Positions 1 through 10,689 of a DNA stretch of 64,000 nucleotides are shown one piece after another. This DNA is from Didymella arachidicola (lineage: Eukaryota; Ascomycota; Dothideomycetes; Pleosporales; Didymellaceae): the NCBI GenBank assembly GCA_016630955.3, contig CM049989.1, forward strand, positions 744,001 through 808,000. Reading direction: 5' to 3'. Each line of letters starts with the position of its first letter. Within the stretch, counting starts at the first letter, position 1. A model generated the notes under the pieces. The model did no database searches and was not told the DNA's origin. It worked only from the letters and a program-made list of their open reading frames with translations. The translations under genes and the position numbers were made by a program.

Positions 1-671
1 ACGTAGGGCTCGAGTGGGCAACACCAGCCTGACCAGCACCAGCCAGCGCAGAAAGACCACCGACTGCAAGAGCAGCACCAGCAATTCCCGCCGCAATGTA
101 CGACACTCCTGATGTCGACAGAGACTTGCCGTTGCTGACCTGTGACGTGATACACGCAAGTTCTGTGCCGCCATCCTTGGCTGTGAGCTGCATGGTCGCT
201 TGACTGTCAATGTCAGGGATACTGAATGCGATTGCAGGAATCTGAGAGATATATTTTTCGGGAATGCTCTGCTCTCCGGTTGCGCCGAAAGTACCAGCGG
301 GGACTGTGTCACATTAGCGCGTGTACGACGTCGAAGCCGAGCAGCATACCTGGACACAGCTGGTCGACCTTCATGGATCCTTCGCAGGGGTCGAACGTGT
401 TGCTGTACAGCTCCTTTCCATACGCGTTCACCTTCAGAGTCGCCATGACCTTCTGCTCCTTTCCGTTGGTGCCTGATACATCAAACTTGATCTTCTTGGT
501 GGTCCGGTCGAACTGAATGTCAAGCTTGTTGACTGTGATATCCGAGTTGCCGTTCAGACAAGAGCTGTAACCGTCGGTCTTGAGAACGTCGTTGGCAAGT
601 GCGCCCAGTGGCGCAGAGGCCAGTAGCAGAAATGGCGCGAGCATGCTCGAGTACGAGCTGTGGAACTTCAT
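1..671 (-). CDS. Flc/TRP-like membrane protein, 5' part (partial)
   Basis: N-terminal part of a fungal flavin-carrier (Flc) / TRP-like channel protein; the gene runs off the left edge of the window. Exon 1 is 671-350 and exon 2 is 303 to beyond 1, separated by a 46 bp GT-AG intron; the join restores the reading QLCPVPAGTFGATGEQS. Residues 1-26 are a clear signal peptide (hydrophobic LAPFLLLASAPLGALA). The ML-like lipid-binding domain follows, with Cys at SSCLNG, FDPCEG, QLCP and ELACITS, and then the first hydrophobic segment (YIAAGIAGAALAVGG), where the polytopic TRP domain would start. Yeast Flc proteins act in ER/cell-membrane FAD transport, calcium homeostasis and wall integrity. An in-frame GTG-preceded extension exists upstream, but the ATG at 671 directly precedes the signal peptide and is preferred. 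Family assignment is firm; which Flc paralogue it is cannot be told. Confidence 0.85.
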
Positions 672-3373
672 GGTGGCCTGCTTTACGCCCGCAGGCGGTG
701 TCCGGGGTAGAGTCCTGGCGGTGGGAGTCGCTGGCAATGCAAAGTGCGTATACGGTGATAGAATGTGGATATGAAATGGTCGTTACTGAGTAATACGAGC
801 GATGATTAAACGGGGTTTGGCCGCAGGTTCAACCTTTCTCGCGCCGGAAGAAGCTGGTAGAGAGGCAAAAAAGCTGATGGTGATGATGCAAATAGGAAGC
901 AGGAAAAACCTAGGAAGCTGCTGGCAGTGCGGAGAAGCCCAATATGAAACGAGGGACAGACGACGTAGGAAAGCGCTGAGCAAGTGTGTGAGAAGCTGGA
1001 GACCGCTGGAGACGGGTTGGGGAGAGAAGGCAGGTTTAGGGCCGTCGCTGAAACCTTGGCTGTGCAGTTGGGCAGGGGCAATTGGACAGCGTTCCCGAAC
1101 AAGCAGGAACGCGCGACGCTAGTGCCACTTTTTGGCACAGTCGCGACGGGCCTGAGAGCTTTATCAGAGGATGATCGAGGAGCGGCAGCGTTCGAGAACA
1201 ACGGGAAGATTGGTGATGTGCGATTGCGCGAGTGCGCGTTGATGTCTTTTAACTTGCTGTGCTCCAGCTGTACTACAAGACATGCGTTGCGCTCGCGTGC
1301 TCGGCCACGATGAACCACTGGATGCTCACGAGCTGAAGAATGCGACAACGCAGCGAGCCTATCAGAGGCCTCCCGTCTGCTCGAGACAGTCGTGGCTCAG
1401 TCTAGCAACTGCGAGGCGCACGCGCCAAGTCGCTCGCCTCGTATCCCACAAAGAGCAGCCTTCTGACGAACAAAGGGCTTGTTCAGCAGCACTTCAGCGC
1501 GTTCGCCATGGCGACTGCTCTCCAAGCTCCCATGAAGCCATCAACCGCTGTTTGTCTGTTTCCATCGCTGGCAACTTCGACGTTCGTTAAAAGAGGCTCG
1601 ATGCAGCCCCTGGCCTGCTGGTACTCGGTAGGGCACATGTCCGCTCGTCGACGCTTCTCCGGTCGCACGTTGTGGCTGTGCGAAACAAAAATAGATTTTA
1701 GCCGTCGACAAGACATTTTCGACAGCAGACTCAGCAATCCTTACTAAAGTGACGTGTGATCGCATGCAAGGCTCGGAATATCTCCTCTGATATGTCACGG
1801 GGACAAAGATTTGACGAGCGTGTCCCATACCAGTAGTTGGCTGGGTCACCGTCGAAGCTGGCGGCTGCGGGCGAGCAGCTTGACTACTGCATATACCGCC
1901 CGCCCCTTGATGTTGACAACACGAACTTTGCTGACTTCGAAAGCGACTTCTGTTGCATCCTACGACCGCCTTACAAGTCACCATTGCCTCTATCCTGCAG
2001 GCGGCAGCAACGGCTACGCTGCGACATTTCACGTGTGTAGCTGCCGAAACACATGTGCGTCACCCAGCAGCATCTGCGAAAGCTACCGCGAGCCGGGAAA
2101 AGCAATCTCAAACCCAGTCATGTTCTGTTTGATGTCTCACGATTGTTGAATGCCTCAGGCACCGAGGGGTTGGTGTTACGCATCCCGCGCGGGAGTCGTA
2201 TGTCAAAAATGACCACTGTACGAAGAAGCTCTTTTTTTTTCGAGCGATCACTCGCAGAAACACTAACAAGACCCCCCCTTTTGCATGCGCTATAATAACA
2301 ACATAATCATATACTATAATTAGTAAAGTATCTAGATAGATAGAGATTTATCTTCTCTACTTTTCTATATAGCTTCTAATAATTAATTATGTTATTGTGT
2401 CGCATACATGCAAACACAAGCGGAAGGTGCGTTGGGGTGTTCCTGCAAGTGATCGTTCAAAAAAAAAAAACGAGCTTCTTCATACACACAGCTCGCAAGG
2501 TGATACTACTCATGCTGCCGACATAACCCCTTTAGTTACACATCTCGCCCTCATCACCACAAATCTCCATCGATCACATCCTCTCCTTAATCTCACCCCA
2601 TCGTCAATTAATCTCGCCTCATCTCCACGACCCACATCGTCACACGGAAGCGATCCATCACCGAGTCAACCGCTTAAGTGGATCTCACGGATCAGAACGA
2701 CTTCGAAGCGTCGCAGGCCGGGAGGTGTTTGATCGCTCCGAGTTTGAGATGGGATGTAGACTCGGTGCATGATATTCGACATGGTGATTGAAATCTCGAT
2801 CGATGCTGTCTCCATCTGAGAGGGAGATTAGGACGACTCAGTGGTGAGCGAAGGAAGCAATAGATGGCGAGCACGGGGCGCGCGCAGCTAAGCGAGGCTT
2901 GATCTGGCGGATTCCAACAGGCAAAACCATACTTCTGCAATCGACGCTTGTTTAAACCTACCCAACGCAGTATTATCTATCCTTATCGTGGAATCCACGG
3001 GATGCTAAACGAGGGAACTTATTCCTTTCTGGTCGCAAATAGCAGCGACCTCCCTACCACTGCAATCGACGCTCTGCTTCAACTAGCAATCCGACGTAAT
3101 CCTTCGAGGCCGGCGGGTGCTCTGGACTCATCCAATGGGTAGTATTTGTAGCTCCGCTGCATCCAGATCAGGAGAATAGTGGGTGAACACCCTGTTCGAG
3201 CATTCGACAGCGAAGTAAACCTGCCTGATCTGGCGAATCGAAGGATGGTTGTTCCTGGTAGCTACACCTACATCCAAATGCGCTATCATTTATACTGCGT
3301 TTTTATTCAGACCATGATGCCGATGTTCTCAACATACTTCATATCTTCCTTAATCTCATCAATCATACAAACA
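672..3373. other. 2.7 kb non-coding stretch
   Basis: This holds the promoter of the Flc-like gene (right of 671) and the 3' flank of lysyl-tRNA synthetase. Open frames of up to 180 codons occur on both strands but none reads like a protein family, and none has convincing splice-joined extensions. The only structure I see is the AT-rich inverted repeat near 2290-2400, listed separately. Confidence 0.6.
2289..2400. repeat. AT-rich block bounded by an imperfect inverted repeat
   Basis: About 110 bp of very AT-rich sequence stands in otherwise balanced DNA. AACATAAT at 2300-2307 is repeated inverted as ATTATGTT at 2386-2393, and the sequence between is rich in TAGATA-like motifs and can fold back partly on itself. 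It resembles a short non-autonomous element or a decayed repeat end. No target-site duplication is clear. Confidence 0.35.
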
Positions 3374-5903
3374 CTACTTGTGAGAAATGCCCTCCACCGG
3401 CTTGGGCTCAATGCCTGCAACCTCAGCGGCAGTCTTCTTCGGCTCCTCGACGTCCTTCATGAAGGGGAAGGTCAGAACCTCCTTGATTGAGTAGTTGTTC
3501 GTCAGGAACATGACGAGACGGTCGACGCCTTTTGTGGTTAGCAAACTACCTCAGAGCCTGTAGGGTATACATACCTAGTCCCCAGCCACCTGTTGGAGGG
3601 AGTCCGTACTCGAGCGCTTCGCAGAACTTCTCATCGATTCCTTGTGCCTCGTCGTCTCCCTGTTCCTTCTGTCTGAGTTGCTCTTCGAAGCGTAGCCTTT
3701 GATCGAAGGGGTCGTTCAATTCCGTCTGTTTTCGTTGATTAGTTCTAAGCCCCGCGCGAAAAAAAAGCAAGTAAACCTTACATAGAACTGTCGGCACGCG
3801 TTAGCAGCAGTCCTCTAGATGTGTCGAGGAATCACTTACATTACAGATTTCCTTCTTGCAGACGAACGCTTCGGCGCGCTCGCAGAGACCGGGAATGTCG
3901 CGATGGTACTTGGCGAGTGGTGACATAACCTCAGGGTGGCCAGTAATGAAGGTGGGATTGATGCAGCCCTCCTCAATAAACTCTCCTACCAGCTTATCGA
4001 TCATACGTGCGTTAGTCTGGCCATACAGTTAGCACCATGTCTCGGAGGGAGTCCTCAGATATGCATACACGAGGCGCTGAGCATTCCACATTCATCTTCT
4101 TGAGGACCTTCTGGAGGAATTCGTTGGCCTCGTCGGTGTGGAGTGTGTCTGCAGGGGGGAACTGTCGACGGTCAGTCATGGCTTGTGGAACGCAGTCGTG
4201 GATGCTCACCTTCTCGCCTGTAGCTTCTTCGAGTGCAGGGATCATTTCGATGCGCTTCCATGGCCTGGCCCAGTTGACCTTGTACTCTTCACCGGACTGT
4301 GTGTTAAATGTAGTCTCGTACGTGCCCTTGACCTTGAAGACAAGCTCGGAGACCATCTCCTCTGTCATCTCGATGATATCGTGGTAGTCTGCGTATGCCC
4401 TGGAGTCCGTCAGTGATGTAGATACATAGAATGGCTACCAGAACTTACATGTAGAACTCTACAGTCTATTTTCGAGCAATCATCGTTAGCAAGGCACCAA
4501 TTTTGCGGGATTCGTTTTACTGACAGTGAATTCGGGGTTGTGAGTAAGATCGATACCTGTGGAGAGTTAGCTGACGCTATCTATAGCTCACAGGTTCAGC
4601 CTTACCCTCGTTTCTGAATTGGCGACCGATTTCGTCTGTCAAGTTAGCATGGATGGGTACCTACGGAACGATAACGTCACTTACACACTCTGTCGAGCCC
4701 GCCAACGACTAGCTCCTTGAGGAACAATTCAGGCGCAATACGGAGGAAGAGGTCCATGTTCAGCTCATTGTGGTGGGTCTTAAATGGCTTTGCAGTAGCT
4801 CCTCCCGCCGTCTTGTTCATCATGGGTGTCTGCACTTCGAGGAAATCGCGTTCGTCCTGGCCGGTGTATTAGTTGTGGTCTTCAGACGAAAGGGACTGGT
4901 GCGTACCAAGTAGGCTCTGATGGCGCGTACGACGCGCGATCTTGTAATCAGAGTGTCGCGTGACGAGTCGTTCATGATAAGGTCGAGGAAGCGGTTGCGG
5001 TAGCGCTGCTCCTGGTCCTTGTATCCGAAGTGTTCAGTGGGCAACATCCTCAGGCAAGGCGTCAGGAGAATAACCTGGGAGGCGAATATCGAGAGATCGC
5101 CGCCTGCAGAAGCTGTGTCAGCACCTCCTCTATGTTGGCCTTTCTATAACTTACCGTCAGGGCGGTTCTTGGGAGCGGTTACACCAGGCCATCCGACGAC
5201 TGTGCTGTGTCAGAAAGATTCATATGATGGAGCTAGGAAGATGGGCTGACCTCCGATGATATCACCCCTCTGCAGGTGCTTGTGTTGGTCGTCGAAACTA
5301 ACGTCGCCCTTTGCATTCTGGGTTTGGCACATGACTTGGATTGTCCGTCCCTCTGCCTTGCAGACGTAGAAGATGAGGTGGGCCGAGGCCTTTCGTACGG
5401 ACATGATGCGTAGACCGATAGACACGGGTACGTCAGTGGCTTCTTCTCCGCGCTTCAAGTTCTTGTGCTGTTCCAGGAAGTGAGGCAGTCGTGTCCGCTG
5501 CTCGAACTTGTGTGGGTATCTTGGGTCGTGTCAGCTTGATCTTGCTCTGCATGGCAATTGGGGTCGCCTAACGGGTTGGGGTCCTTGGACTCGCGCAGAG
5601 CGTTTATGCGCTGACTCCTGATCTCGAAGTATTGCTGTACAATGTCAGCTTGTCCAGAGTGAACCTGCAGGGTGGAAATTGTACGTTTGGGTTCAGCTCG
5701 ACTTCCGCCTCCCTCTTCTCGGTCTTGGGGCGGGCTGGTAGTGCGGCTGCCTTCTCCTGCTTCTTCTTCTCCTGCTCGCGCTTCTTCTGCAGTGCCTTGA
5801 GCTTGCTCTTGCTCATCATCTCTCCGGTGACTGGGTCCTGGTGCAAGTTGGGTTCGGCGGCAGCTGCAGCAGCAGGCTGCGCGGGAGGGTTCGAATCGGC
5901 CAT
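3374..5903 (-). CDS. KRS1: Lysyl-tRNA synthetase, cytosolic (15 exons)
   Basis: Charges tRNA-Lys with lysine in the cytosol (class II synthetase). Exons, in coding order: 5903-5685, 5634-5573, 5519-5251, 5199-5155, 5103-4907, 4856-4685, 4635-4606, 4556-4525, 4465-4449, 4399-4210, 4161-4069, 4016-3840, 3787-3782, 3725-3575, 3528-3374, giving 604 aa. A Lys/Glu-rich helix (KSKLKALQKKREQEKKKQEK, about residues 31-50) precedes the OB-fold anticodon domain. Class II motif 2 reads RVYEIGRQFRNEG and motif 3 reads GWGLGVDRLVMFL. The C-terminus ends PKPVEGISHK. Length is close to yeast Krs1 (591 aa). No transit peptide is seen, so a cytosolic enzyme is inferred. The 17 nt exon (TVEFY plus part of M) and the 6 nt exon (Phe-Tyr) are needed to restore conserved sequence. 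The exon 4/5 acceptor was chosen at the CTGCAG before 5103 because it gives RPDGGDLSIFA. Confidence 0.95.
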
Positions 5904-6404
5904 GGTGAGCGATGCAACTGCAATTGTGTGAGTAAAAGTATGCAAAGCAAAATGGGCGCCGAGGAGAGCCTTTTCTGGCTTTCACAGGGGTGTGGCCTAC
6001 CTTTGTATGTTGGCAAAGTTCAGGTCGCGCGGTGACTCGCAATTATTTAGACTCATGGTGGGGAGAGTGAGCAACATGGTTGGCCCCGCGCTAAACTAGC
6101 TCCGGCATCGCTGCAAGCTACGTAACGCCTACAGTGAACCTCACTCTCATTTCACCAGATCAACATGTTCTTATTGTTTGACTTTGAGATGACTGCGTAG
6201 CGCGACGGAACAGTAAGTCATGTTCGATTCTGTGTCACGTAGACGCGTTGGCCTTTGAAACATTAGAGTGCTTGGTGTTCACCATGTCGGATTCCACACG
6301 AGATCACTTGCCATCATGGATAGGAAGCCATCTGGAATCATCCTGTGCTGGAACATGCACATTTACTTGCAAAATCAATGCACGAAACTTCTCCACACGA
6401 CCAA
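5904..6404. other. KRS1 promoter and NASP-like 3' flank
   Basis: About 500 bp between two genes on the same strand. The stretch just right of 5903 would hold the 5' leader and promoter of the lysyl-tRNA synthetase. No tRNA-like fold, repeat or conserved open frame was found. Confidence 0.5.
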
Positions 6405-7769
6405 CTACGCTGGCTCCTCAGTCCTACTCCTCTTCGCACTCGCCCCGCCATCTTCACCCTCAAGCTTCCTTTTCGCGCTGCCCTCAGCCCCGGCATCTAC
6501 TTTCGCAGCAGCAGGCGCGGGCTTTGCTTTTTTCCTAACGACCCGGCTGACGTCATTCGCTTTCTGCGTGGCCTCTGCGAGCTTAGCTTTCTGCGTGGCA
6601 GGATCCGCACCGAGTAGGCTTCCAAACAAGCCCTGGACGACGGAGGGGTCGAGGGCGTCGTAGTCCTGCTTTGTGGGGTCGAGTTTGAGGTCCTTGAGGC
6701 GGCCTTGGAGTTCCTCGAGCATGGCTTTCTTGTCGGCGATGACGGTGTTTTTCTCCTTGGTCTGCGCGGCGGTTAGAGTGGCGCGGGTGAGTGCTGCTTC
6801 TTCCTTTTTCAGGCGCGCCTGGAGGGACTGGATGGCGAGCTCGGTGTGCTTTGCGCTCTCGTTGCGCAGGTCCCAATTCACGCCGTCCTTGTCTTCTTCG
6901 GGATTCTGCTCTGCGCTGCCCTGTTGCCGCTCGGCGTCAACCTGGTCTTCGCGCAGCTTGCTGACGGAGGCAAATTCGAGAGCCAGGGAGAGCGAGTAGT
7001 GCGACTCGGTGACGTTCTCGTGCTCGAAGGGGTTCAGCTCCTCCTGCAGGGCGAGCGAGGCGCGGGCGTCGGCGACGGCGTCGTGGAAGCGCTCGTTCTC
7101 GAGGGAGATTTCGACGAGGAAGCCGTGGCAGTCTGCAATCTTCTCCTTGATGGCGCGCTCGGTCGGAGACAGTGTTGCGCGACCTTTGCCCTTGTCTGTT
7201 GTTGGGTCGGATGCTGGCGAGTCGAGCTGCTTCTGGTAGAGGACGCGCGCGAGCTCAAAGACCTCGTACGCATTGCCAAAGTCGTCTTCCTCTTCTTCCT
7301 GCTCCTCGGCGTCGTCGGAGTCGTCGGAGTCGTCGGAGTCGTCCCAGTTCTCGTCGCCGGTGAGCTGGAAGTAGGCCGACGCGGGCTTGGGCGCTGACGA
7401 TTCGTCCTTGGGCTCTGTCTTTGCGCCGTTTGCGGAGGTCGACGCCTCCTTGGCCTCCTTCTTCGCCTTCTTCGCCTTCTTGTCGTCCTGTGCGCCCTTT
7501 GCGCCGAGCACGTCGCTCTTGGCGACAGCGACCTTGTACAGGGCGCGTCCGTAGTAGAAGAGCAGCTCGGCGTTCTCGGGGGCCATCTCGCCGTTCAGCG
7601 CGGCCTGGATCTCGACGGCGTCGGCGTAGTGGTCGGCGGCGGCGGCGAAGTTCTTGAGCGAGTACTGCAGCGACGCGGCCTGTGTGAGCTCGTCGAGCTT
7701 CGCCTGCGTCTTGGGCAGCTCCTCGGCCTCGGCGACGGGCGCGAGCGGCTCGGGGGCGGGTTCGGCCAT
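6405..7769 (-). CDS. HIF1: NASP/Hif1/Sim3-like histone chaperone (SHNi-TPR)
   Basis: Single-exon gene of 454 aa. Members of this family bind histone H3 or CENP-A/H3-H4 and feed nuclear chromatin assembly (yeast Hif1, fission yeast Sim3, animal NASP). What is seen: a first TPR unit at about residues 28-70 (QYSLKNFAAAADHYADAVEI), then an Ala/Lys-rich linker. A highly acidic block (runs of DDSDDSDD and EEEEDD, about 140-162) interrupts the second TPR, as in the family. The SHNi-type TPRs continue at about 165-250, followed by a coiled coil of about 300-360 and a C-terminal basic nuclear signal (SAKRSRTEEPA). The acidic loop and its place inside the TPR array are the family signature. It is divergent from DPB2 across a 216 bp shared promoter with an ACGCG array, which suggests S-phase expression. 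The symbol is the yeast homologue's name. Confidence 0.88.
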   Translation of the reverse strand: MAEPAPEPLAPVAEAEELPKTQAKLDELTQAASLQYSLKNFAAAADHYADAVEIQAALNGEMAPENAELLFYYGRALYKVAVAKSDVLGAKGAQDDKKAKKAKKEAKEASTSANGAKTEPKDESSAPKPASAYFQLTGDENWDDSDDSDDSDDAEEQEEEEDDFGNAYEVFELARVLYQKQLDSPASDPTTDKGKGRATLSPTERAIKEKIADCHGFLVEISLENERFHDAVADARASLALQEELNPFEHENVTESHYSLSLALEFASVSKLREDQVDAERQQGSAEQNPEEDKDGVNWDLRNESAKHTELAIQSLQARLKKEEAALTRATLTAAQTKEKNTVIADKKAMLEELQGRLKDLKLDPTKQDYDALDPSVVQGLFGSLLGADPATQKAKLAEATQKANDVSRVVRKKAKPAPAAAKVDAGAEGSAKRKLEGEDGGASAKRSRTEEPA

Positions 7770-7985
7770 GGTTGCGAATTGGCTTGTTTACTGCTCTTCG
7801 AGTGATGTGCCCGATGGGGGTGTTGACATGTGAGAGCGAGACCCGCGGGAGCGTCTTTGCGGACGGCTAGCGTCGTGTGAGGCGCGTCGCGTCGCGTCGC
7901 GTCGGCGCGTCCAACTTCAATTAAGCCTCGAACGGGCGATGCTCGACGTCTCCCCAAACAGCCCGCGGCAGCCCGCAGCAGCAAC
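7770..7985. promoter_or_regulatory. Bidirectional promoter with five ACGCG (MBF-type) cores
   Basis: The 216 bp between the NASP-like gene and DPB2 hold CGCGT at 7883-7887, 7888-7892, 7893-7897 and 7898-7902 (perfect 5 bp spacing) and again at 7906-7910. Read on the minus strand these are ACGCG, the core of the MluI cell-cycle box bound by MBF (Mbp1-Swi6) in yeasts. Both flanking genes act in S phase. Binding itself is inferred. Confidence 0.6.
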
Positions 7986-10396
7986 ATGGCGACCGCGCGA
8001 CGACCAGAGAAGCCCGCGGCGGTGCCTGCCAGCCCGACTGCCTCTGCGGCGCCTCCTGCCAACCCGGACCCGATCCCCTCGTCGTCGCCCGCGTTCGGCA
8101 CGCCCGTCTATCCCATTCACCCCCGCAGAACAGCGCCGGTTCGCGCCCCGCCAGCGCTGCAGCCAAAACCCAAGCCCACCGTCCTGCCCGTCCTGCTGCC
8201 GCCCGCGACGCTGCGCCCGCTGGCCTTCCGCACCTTCACCAAGAAGCACAACCTCACCCTCACCGCGTCGGCGCTGCAGGCGCTGGCCGCGTTCATCGGG
8301 AAGCACTGCGGGTCGGGATGGCGCGAAGAGGGCCTCGCGGAGAAGGTGTTGGAGGAAGTCGCCAAGAGCTGGAAGAAGTGCGGCGGCCAGGTCATCGTCG
8401 AGGGCGACACGGACGTCTTCCGCAGCATCCTGCGCACCCTCGACGGCGCCATGGACGGCGGGCGCGTGGCCCCGGGCTCGACGCTGGGCCGCCAGAGCAG
8501 CTTCCGCTTTGGCGCTGACCAGGCGCTGGCCTCGCGACCCGCGCTGGACGCCACGAGCAGCTTCGGCATGTCCGCCCTCGACGTCGACGACAGGGACGAG
8601 GACGAGGACGAGGAGCTGCTCAAGGACCCGCGCGAGTGGCTCAAGGTCATTGGCGCCTTTGAGCAGCCCAAGCAGGTGTACAACGTGTCGCAGAGGCACT
8701 TTGAGAAGTGCGTCGCTCTGAGCTGAGCTGAGCTGCTCCGTGGCAGTGCGCTGACACTCCCAGATCGGCCGCGAAGCCGTCCCTCTTCCCCAGCCCCTCA
8801 CACAAGACCGACCTGTTCCGGCAGCGCTACCACATTGTCCACCAGCGCATCCTGCGCAACGAGACCTTCCAAGCACCGACCTTCAGCACAGCCCGGTCGG
8901 CGACCCTCAACAGAACCGGCTCCGTCGCCACCTCCCAGACAAACACCATCACACCCATTGCCAATCTGCTTGGCCGCACAGGAAGCAACCACCTTCTCCT
9001 GGGCATGCTGGTTGTCTCGCCGACCGGAGCGCTGTCCCTCTCAGACCTGACTGGCACGATAGCGCTCGACATGCAGCATGCCAGGCCAATACCGGAGAAC
9101 GGCGCCTACTTCGCACCGGGCATGATCGTCCTTGTCGACGGCAGCTACGAGGAAGACAACGGGATAGCATCCTCCAACCTCGGCGGCACAGGAGGCATAG
9201 GCGGCACCATCGGCGGCAAGTTCCTCGCCTTTTCCATCGGCCATCCCCCGTGCGAGAGACGGACAGCGACGCTAGGTGGCGTGGACGAGCTCGACAAGTC
9301 CAGCCTGCAGGGCCCAGCGTTTGGCTGGACAGACTTTCTCGGCGTAGGCTCTCAACGCGCCACAGGCTCGCGCATGAACCGCATCTCCAACAACCTGATG
9401 ACACCCACCTCTCCCCACCAGATCGTCATAGCATCCGATCTGCACCTCGACATCCCCTCCACCCTCAGCGCCCTGCGCACCCTCCTGCGGACCTACTCCC
9501 CCGCCAACTCGAACCCAAACCCAGTATACCCCCTCGCCATCGTCCTCATGGGCAACTTCTCCTCCAAAGCCACACTCGCCGGTGTCCCCCAAGCAGGCAG
9601 CATAGAATACAAAGAGCACTTCGACGCTCTAGCCTCCGTACTCTCCGACTTCCAGCCCCTCATCGCACACACCTCCCTCGTCTTCGTCCCCGGCGACAAC
9701 GACGCCTGGCCCAGCGCCTTCTCAGCCGGCGCCGCAACACCTCTCCCGCGCAAACCCGTCCCAGCCCTGTTCACAAACCGCATCCGCCGCGCCGTCGCCG
9801 AAGCAAACCGCGAAATCTGGGGCGCAGGCAAAGCCAAAGGGAAAGAAGGAGAAGTCCACTGGACCTCCAACCCAACCCGCCTATCCATCTTCGGCGTGAA
9901 AACCGAAATGGCCCTGCTCCGCGACGACCTCGCAGGCCGCCTCCACAGAACCGCAATCCGCTTCCCCAAACCACCACCAGAAGACGACGAAATGCCCTTC
10001 GCCCTCGAGCACGACGTACCCTCAGCCATGGACATCGACCTCCCCGCCCCCAAAACCCTACAACCCCACCCCGAACCCCCCGTCGACGCAGACACCCAGA
10101 CCGCGCGCGCACTGACACGCACCATCCTCTCGCAGTCCCACCTCAGCCCCTTCCCGCTCAGCGTGCGCCCGCTGCACTGGGACTTTGCGCACGCCCTGGG
10201 CTTGTATCCGCTGCCGTCGTGCGTGGTGCTGGCGGACGCCGAGGCTCCTGCGTTTGTGGTCAAGTACTGCGGGTGTACGGTTGTGAATCCGGGGTCTGTT
10301 GATGTGAGTCGTGGGAGTAAGGGGAGGGAGGGAAGGAGTCGGTGGGTGGAGTTTGATGTTAGGAGTGGTGCTGGTGTGGTTAGGAATGAGGGGTAA
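7986..10396 (+). CDS. DPB2: DNA polymerase epsilon subunit B
   Basis: Second-largest subunit of the leading-strand replicase Pol epsilon; it links the polymerase to GINS and the CMG helicase. Exons 7986-8707 and 8764-10396 are joined across a 56 bp intron (donor GTGCGT; the AA|A join makes Lys), giving 784 aa. After a Pro/Ala-rich start, residues about 75-140 form the N-terminal helical domain (RTFTKKHNLTLTASALQALA). The OB-fold region spans the exon junction. The C-terminal calcineurin-like phosphoesterase fold is visible as IVIASDLHLD, IVLMGNF and FVPGDNDAWP; as in all B subunits the metal ligands are incomplete, so it is structural. The C-terminus (NPGSVDVSRGSKGREGRSRW) fits the family. 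Yeast Dpb2 is 689 aa; the extra length lies in the low-complexity N-terminus and a loop in the phosphoesterase fold. Start chosen at the ATG followed by the first continuous frame. Confidence 0.92.
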
Positions 10397-10689
10397 GGGG
10401 TGGGAAGGTGGGTTATATACTGCGTGGAGCTATATGCTCACACACTTCACTTCTATCCACTCACGATCCAAACCACCGACATGGCACACTCCACCCACAA
10501 AAACCGCGAATCGAGACAAGATAGTACTCTCCTCGCTACAAATGCTATGCTACGCAAATGCTACGCTCCTAATCAAACCCCACAATTCCCCTCCCAAAAC
10601 GCCTCCCAATGCAATGCAGTCCTCTCTACACCACCCAAACGCCACGCTGAACCCAACCCAACCCATCCCATCCAAATAAAATAAAAAGC

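Noticed and set aside
806..2032. Minus-strand frames of 180 and 163 codons right of the Flc-like gene
   Set aside because: No domain, no signal of codon bias, no splice-joined continuation; treated as non-coding.
6200..6240. GTTCGATTC resembling a tRNA B box
   Set aside because: The flanking bases do not pair as a T-stem and no acceptor or anticodon arms could be drawn.
7310..7345. GTC/GAG-type trinucleotide repeat read as a microsatellite
   Set aside because: It encodes the DDSDDSDD acidic loop of the NASP-like chaperone, a functional family feature.
7917..8876. 319-codon minus-strand frame overlapping DPB2
   Set aside because: GC-rich third positions of DPB2 leave the opposite strand free of stops; the product is Arg/Gly-rich with no domain, and DPB2 is certain.
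9250..10302. 350-codon plus-strand frame inside DPB2
   Set aside because: Arg/Pro/His-rich shadow of DPB2 in another frame.
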